Shown: positions 6,370 through 8,120 of the stretch, in pieces
Layout of the letters: every line of letters begins with the position of its first letter
How positions within the stretch are numbered: position 1 is the stretch's first letter
From: Pseudomonadota bacterium
Lineage (GTDB): Bacteria > Myxococcota_A > Polyangia > Polyangiales > Polyangiaceae
Assembly (NCBI GenBank): GCA_023432025.1
Contig: JAEYVE010000166.1
Span: 1-8,120 of the forward strand
Direction: 5' to 3'
Length of the DNA: 8,120 nucleotides
Notes under the pieces: generated by a model
What the model saw: the letters and a program-made list of their open reading frames with translations, nothing else
Database searches by the model: none
What the model was told of the DNA's origin: nothing
Translations under genes and position numbers: made by a program

Positions 6370-7056
6370 ATGGCAGAAGTGACCCAAAAAGTAGCCTCGG
6401 CTCAGCGGAGTGGCGTGGAGCTCGGCCCGCGCAAGGTGCAGGGCGTAGTTTCCAGTCGTCCCAAGCGCACGGCCTCCGTGCAGGGCTACGTCCCCGAGGT
6501 GGTCAAGGGCATCGGCATCACGCTGGGCCACTTTTTCACCAACACCAAGGAAATGGTGCTCGGGCAGCGCAACGACCCGGTGCTCGAAGGAATCGACGAT
6601 GGCATCAACACCATCTCGTATCCGGAGCAGAAGCGTCCGTACCCGGAGCGCTTCCGTGGTGTGCATCGCTTGACGCAACGCTCGGACGGCTCGCCGCGCT
6701 GCGTGGCGTGTCTGTGCTGCTCCACGGCTTGCCCGGCGCAGTGCATTCACATCGAGGCTGCCGACTACGGCAGTGACAAGAGCCGCGCTGGCTACGAAAA
6801 GTATCCCAAGCGCTTCGTCATCGACGAGCTGCGCTGCATTTTCTGTGGTTTCTGCGTGGAGGCGTGCCCGTGTGACGCCATTCGCATGGACACGGGGATC
6901 CACCCGTCGCCGTACGATTCGCGGGACCAGTTCATCTACGAAAAGGACCTGCTCCTTTCCATTCCGGGCCGGGACGGCAGCTTCGAAACGGCGAATCCGC
7001 GCCACGAGCCCGGTGATGCGACGCACCCCGGCATCGATCGCGAGCAGCATCACTGA
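6370..7056 (+). CDS. nuoI: NADH-quinone oxidoreductase subunit I (two [4Fe-4S])
   Basis: Ferredoxin-like subunit carrying clusters N6a and N6b, linking NuoG to N2 on NuoB. The protein has 228 residues. The two classic binding motifs are C111-x2-C114-x2-C117-x3-C121-P and C156-x2-C159-x2-C162-x3-C166-P, each with one cross-ligand. RFRGVHRLTQRSDGSPRCVAC just before the first motif is the family signature. C116 and C125 (and C168 after the second motif) are additional non-ligand cysteines. It is longer than E. coli NuoI (180): a basic polar leader of about 38 residues precedes the membrane-associating helix VPEVVKGIGITLGHFF (41-56), about 20 residues are inserted before YPEQKRPYPERF, and the C-terminal tail is polar. 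A strong ribosome site, GGAGG at 6359-6363, lies inside the end of nuoH, 6 bases before ATG 6370. It is the last gene of the operon, followed by an intrinsic terminator. Confidence 0.97.
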   Translation: MAEVTQKVASAQRSGVELGPRKVQGVVSSRPKRTASVQGYVPEVVKGIGITLGHFFTNTKEMVLGQRNDPVLEGIDDGINTISYPEQKRPYPERFRGVHRLTQRSDGSPRCVACLCCSTACPAQCIHIEAADYGSDKSRAGYEKYPKRFVIDELRCIFCGFCVEACPCDAIRMDTGIHPSPYDSRDQFIYEKDLLLSIPGRDGSFETANPRHEPGDATHPGIDREQHH

Positions 7057-7085
7057 CTCGCGTGCGTTGGCGAAGACCCTTCTGA

Positions 7086-7120
7086 GAGAACGCGCCGCCG
7101 GAGAACGGGGGCGCGTTTTT
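7086..7120 (+). terminator. Rho-independent terminator after nuoI
   Basis: A perfect 8-bp stem (AACGCGCC at 7089-7096 with GGCGCGTT at 7110-7117) encloses a 13-base loop. The 3' arm runs into a tract of five T at 7116-7120. The stem can extend by G-U, A-U and G-U pairs down to 7086. It lies 30 bases past the nuoI stop, where an operon end is expected, and implies that nuoJ-N are not co-transcribed downstream. Confidence 0.88.
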
Positions 7121-7151
7121 CCTATTTGGCGTTCCTAAAGAGGCGAGGGCG

Positions 7152-7179
7152 CCGCGTTGTCCGCTCACCGCGTTGTCCG
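7152..7179 (+). repeat. Two direct copies of a 12-base repeat in the gatB leader
   Basis: CCGCGTTGTCCG occurs exactly at 7152-7163 and again at 7168-7179, a 16-base period. It sits between the nuo terminator and gatB, next to a palindrome. The core GCGTTGTCC also appears once in the nuoB-nuoC gap (1054-1062). It could be a tandem regulator site or a decayed intergenic repeat; the sequence does not say which. Confidence 0.7.
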
Positions 7180-7202
7180 AGCCTACTAGCGCGAGTAGGC
7201 TC
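7179..7202 (+). promoter_or_regulatory. Perfect 9-bp palindrome in the gatB leader
   Basis: GAGCCTACT at 7179-7187 is the exact reverse complement of AGTAGGCTC at 7194-7202, with a 6-base spacer. It ends 40 bases before the gatB start and has no T tract after it, so it is not an obvious terminator. A dimeric repressor operator and an RNA hairpin in the gatB leader are both possible. I could not identify a convincing -35/-10 pair around it. Confidence 0.6.
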
Positions 7203-7242
7203 CGGGCCCCCGCGGCGCCGCCACGCGGAACATCAGCGCACC

Positions 7243-8120
7243 ATGGCAAAGAGCTACGAACCGGTCATCGGCCTCGAAATTCACGCGCAGCTCCTCACCG
7301 AGAGCAAGCTGTTTTGCTCCTGCTCCACGGCCTTCGGCAAGGAGCCGAACCAGAGCGTTTGCCCGGTGTGCCTCGGTTTGCCGGGCTCGCTTCCCGTCAT
7401 CAACGGACGTGCGGTGCGGCTCGCCGTGCGCGCAGCCCTCGCGCTGGGATGCTCCATCAACGAAACGAGCATTTTCGCGCGGAAGAACTACTTTTACCCG
7501 GATTTGCCGAAGGGCTATCAAATCAGCCAGTTCGAGCTGCCGTTCAGCCAGCACGGCTCCATCGAGTTCGAGGTCAACGGCGAGCGCAAGCGCGCCGGTA
7601 TTACGCGCGTCCACATGGAAGAGGACGCCGGCAAGAACGTGCACGGCGTGGGCGGGGACTCGGCGGTGGATCTGAACCGCGCTGGTACGCCGCTCTGCGA
7701 AATCGTCGGAGAGCCGGACTTGCGATCGAGCGCAGAGGCCGCGGCCTACATGCGCGCCGTGCGCGACGTTCTCTTGTTCGTCGGTGTGAACGACGGAAAC
7801 CTCGAAGAGGGGAGCTTTCGCTGCGACGCGAACGTGTCGATTCGACCCGTGGGACAAGAGAAGTTCGGCACACGCGTCGAGCTGAAGAACATCAACTCCT
7901 TCCGTTTCGTCCAGCGCGCCATCGACACCGAGATCGCGCGTCAAACCGCCATTTTGGAAGGGGGAGGCAAGGTCGTTCAGGAAACGCGCAGCTTCGATCC
8001 CGCCACGGGAAAAACGGCGTCGCTCAGGTCCAAAGAAGAGGCGCACGACTACCGGTACTTCCCGGATCCGGATCTGCCGCCGCTCGTCATCTCGCGCGAG
8101 CTCATCGAAGAGGAACGTGC
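7243..8120 (+). CDS. gatB: Asp-tRNA(Asn)/Glu-tRNA(Gln) amidotransferase subunit B, 5' part
   Basis: GatB selects mischarged Glu-tRNA(Gln) or Asp-tRNA(Asn) and phosphorylates and transamidates it with ammonia from GatA, in the cytoplasm. 292 residues are visible, about three fifths of a usual GatB; the frame is open at the window edge. The family start PVIGLEIHAQL is at 7-17. The zinc site is C25, C27, C40 and C43, with the spacing known for GatB. Other family motifs are KNYFYPDLPKGYQISQ 81-96, HMEEDAGK 124-131, DLNRAGTPLCEIV 143-155, EEGSFRCDANVSIRP 188-202, ELKNINSF 213-220 and DYRYFPDPDLPPL 269-281. ATG 7243 fits the family N-terminus, although only a weak purine patch (about 7225-7230) precedes it. 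A terminator separates it from nuo, so it is probably transcribed on its own. gatC and gatA are not beside it on the left. Confidence 0.97.
   Translation, partial: MAKSYEPVIGLEIHAQLLTESKLFCSCSTAFGKEPNQSVCPVCLGLPGSLPVINGRAVRLAVRAALALGCSINETSIFARKNYFYPDLPKGYQISQFELPFSQHGSIEFEVNGERKRAGITRVHMEEDAGKNVHGVGGDSAVDLNRAGTPLCEIVGEPDLRSSAEAAAYMRAVRDVLLFVGVNDGNLEEGSFRCDANVSIRPVGQEKFGTRVELKNINSFRFVQRAIDTEIARQTAILEGGGKVVQETRSFDPATGKTASLRSKEEAHDYRYFPDPDLPPLVISRELIEEER

Noticed and set aside
423..7056. Membrane-bound [NiFe] hydrogenase or other group 4 relative instead of complex I
   Set aside because: The D subunit lacks the paired nickel-binding cysteines. NuoA and a full NuoG with N1b, N4 and N5 sites are present, which fits complex I.
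7179..7202. The palindrome before gatB as a second terminator
   Set aside because: It is followed by CGGGCCCCCG rather than a T tract, and the nuo operon already has a clear terminator at 7086-7120.

Overview
The window is a GC-rich (clearly above 60% by eye) bacterial segment. Almost all of it is a single same-strand operon for the proton-pumping NADH:quinone oxidoreductase, complex I. The gene order is nuoA-nuoB-nuoC-nuoD-nuoG-nuoH-nuoI. It ends at a strong intrinsic terminator and is followed by the 5' part of gatB, which runs off the right edge. Strong G/C preference at third codon positions produces many long open shadow frames on both strands; none of these looks like a real protein. 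The composition, the subunit sequences (a short NuoG, a NuoG ferredoxin-domain insert, PYECG-type NuoA, separate NuoC and NuoD) and an enlarged NuoH suggest Myxococcota or a related former deltaproteobacterial lineage. That assignment is an inference from memory of family sequences, not a search result.

Layout: 1-75 is upstream DNA with no gene I can call. 76-435 is nuoA, overlapping nuoB (423-1028) by 13 bases. A 100-base gap with a small hairpin and degenerate tandem repeats precedes nuoC (1129-1728). nuoD (1752-2966) and nuoG (3007-4605) follow with short spacers. nuoG and nuoH (4602-6368) share a 4-base ATGA overlap, and nuoI (6370-7056) starts one base after the nuoH stop. The terminator lies at about 7086-7120. 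The gatB leader (7121-7242) holds a 12-base direct repeat and a perfect 9-bp palindrome. gatB begins at 7243.

These genes build the connecting part of complex I. NuoG carries electrons through N1b, N4 and N5 and keeps the optional N7 site. NuoI carries N6a and N6b, and NuoB carries N2. NuoB, NuoD, NuoH and NuoA form the quinone chamber and its membrane anchor, and NuoC scaffolds the peripheral arm. The NADH-oxidising subunits NuoE and NuoF, which usually sit between D and G, are absent. So are the antiporter-like membrane subunits NuoJ-N, because the operon terminates after nuoI. If the enzyme is complete, at least one other locus must supply them.

The most unusual feature is NuoH. At 588 residues it is far longer than the usual roughly 325-365. 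It has a block of about 143 residues with four predicted transmembrane segments inserted between TM1 and the amphipathic segment near the quinone entrance, an enlarged two-cysteine periplasmic loop, and an extra C-terminal transmembrane helix. There is no mobile element, CRISPR array, tRNA or rRNA in the window.
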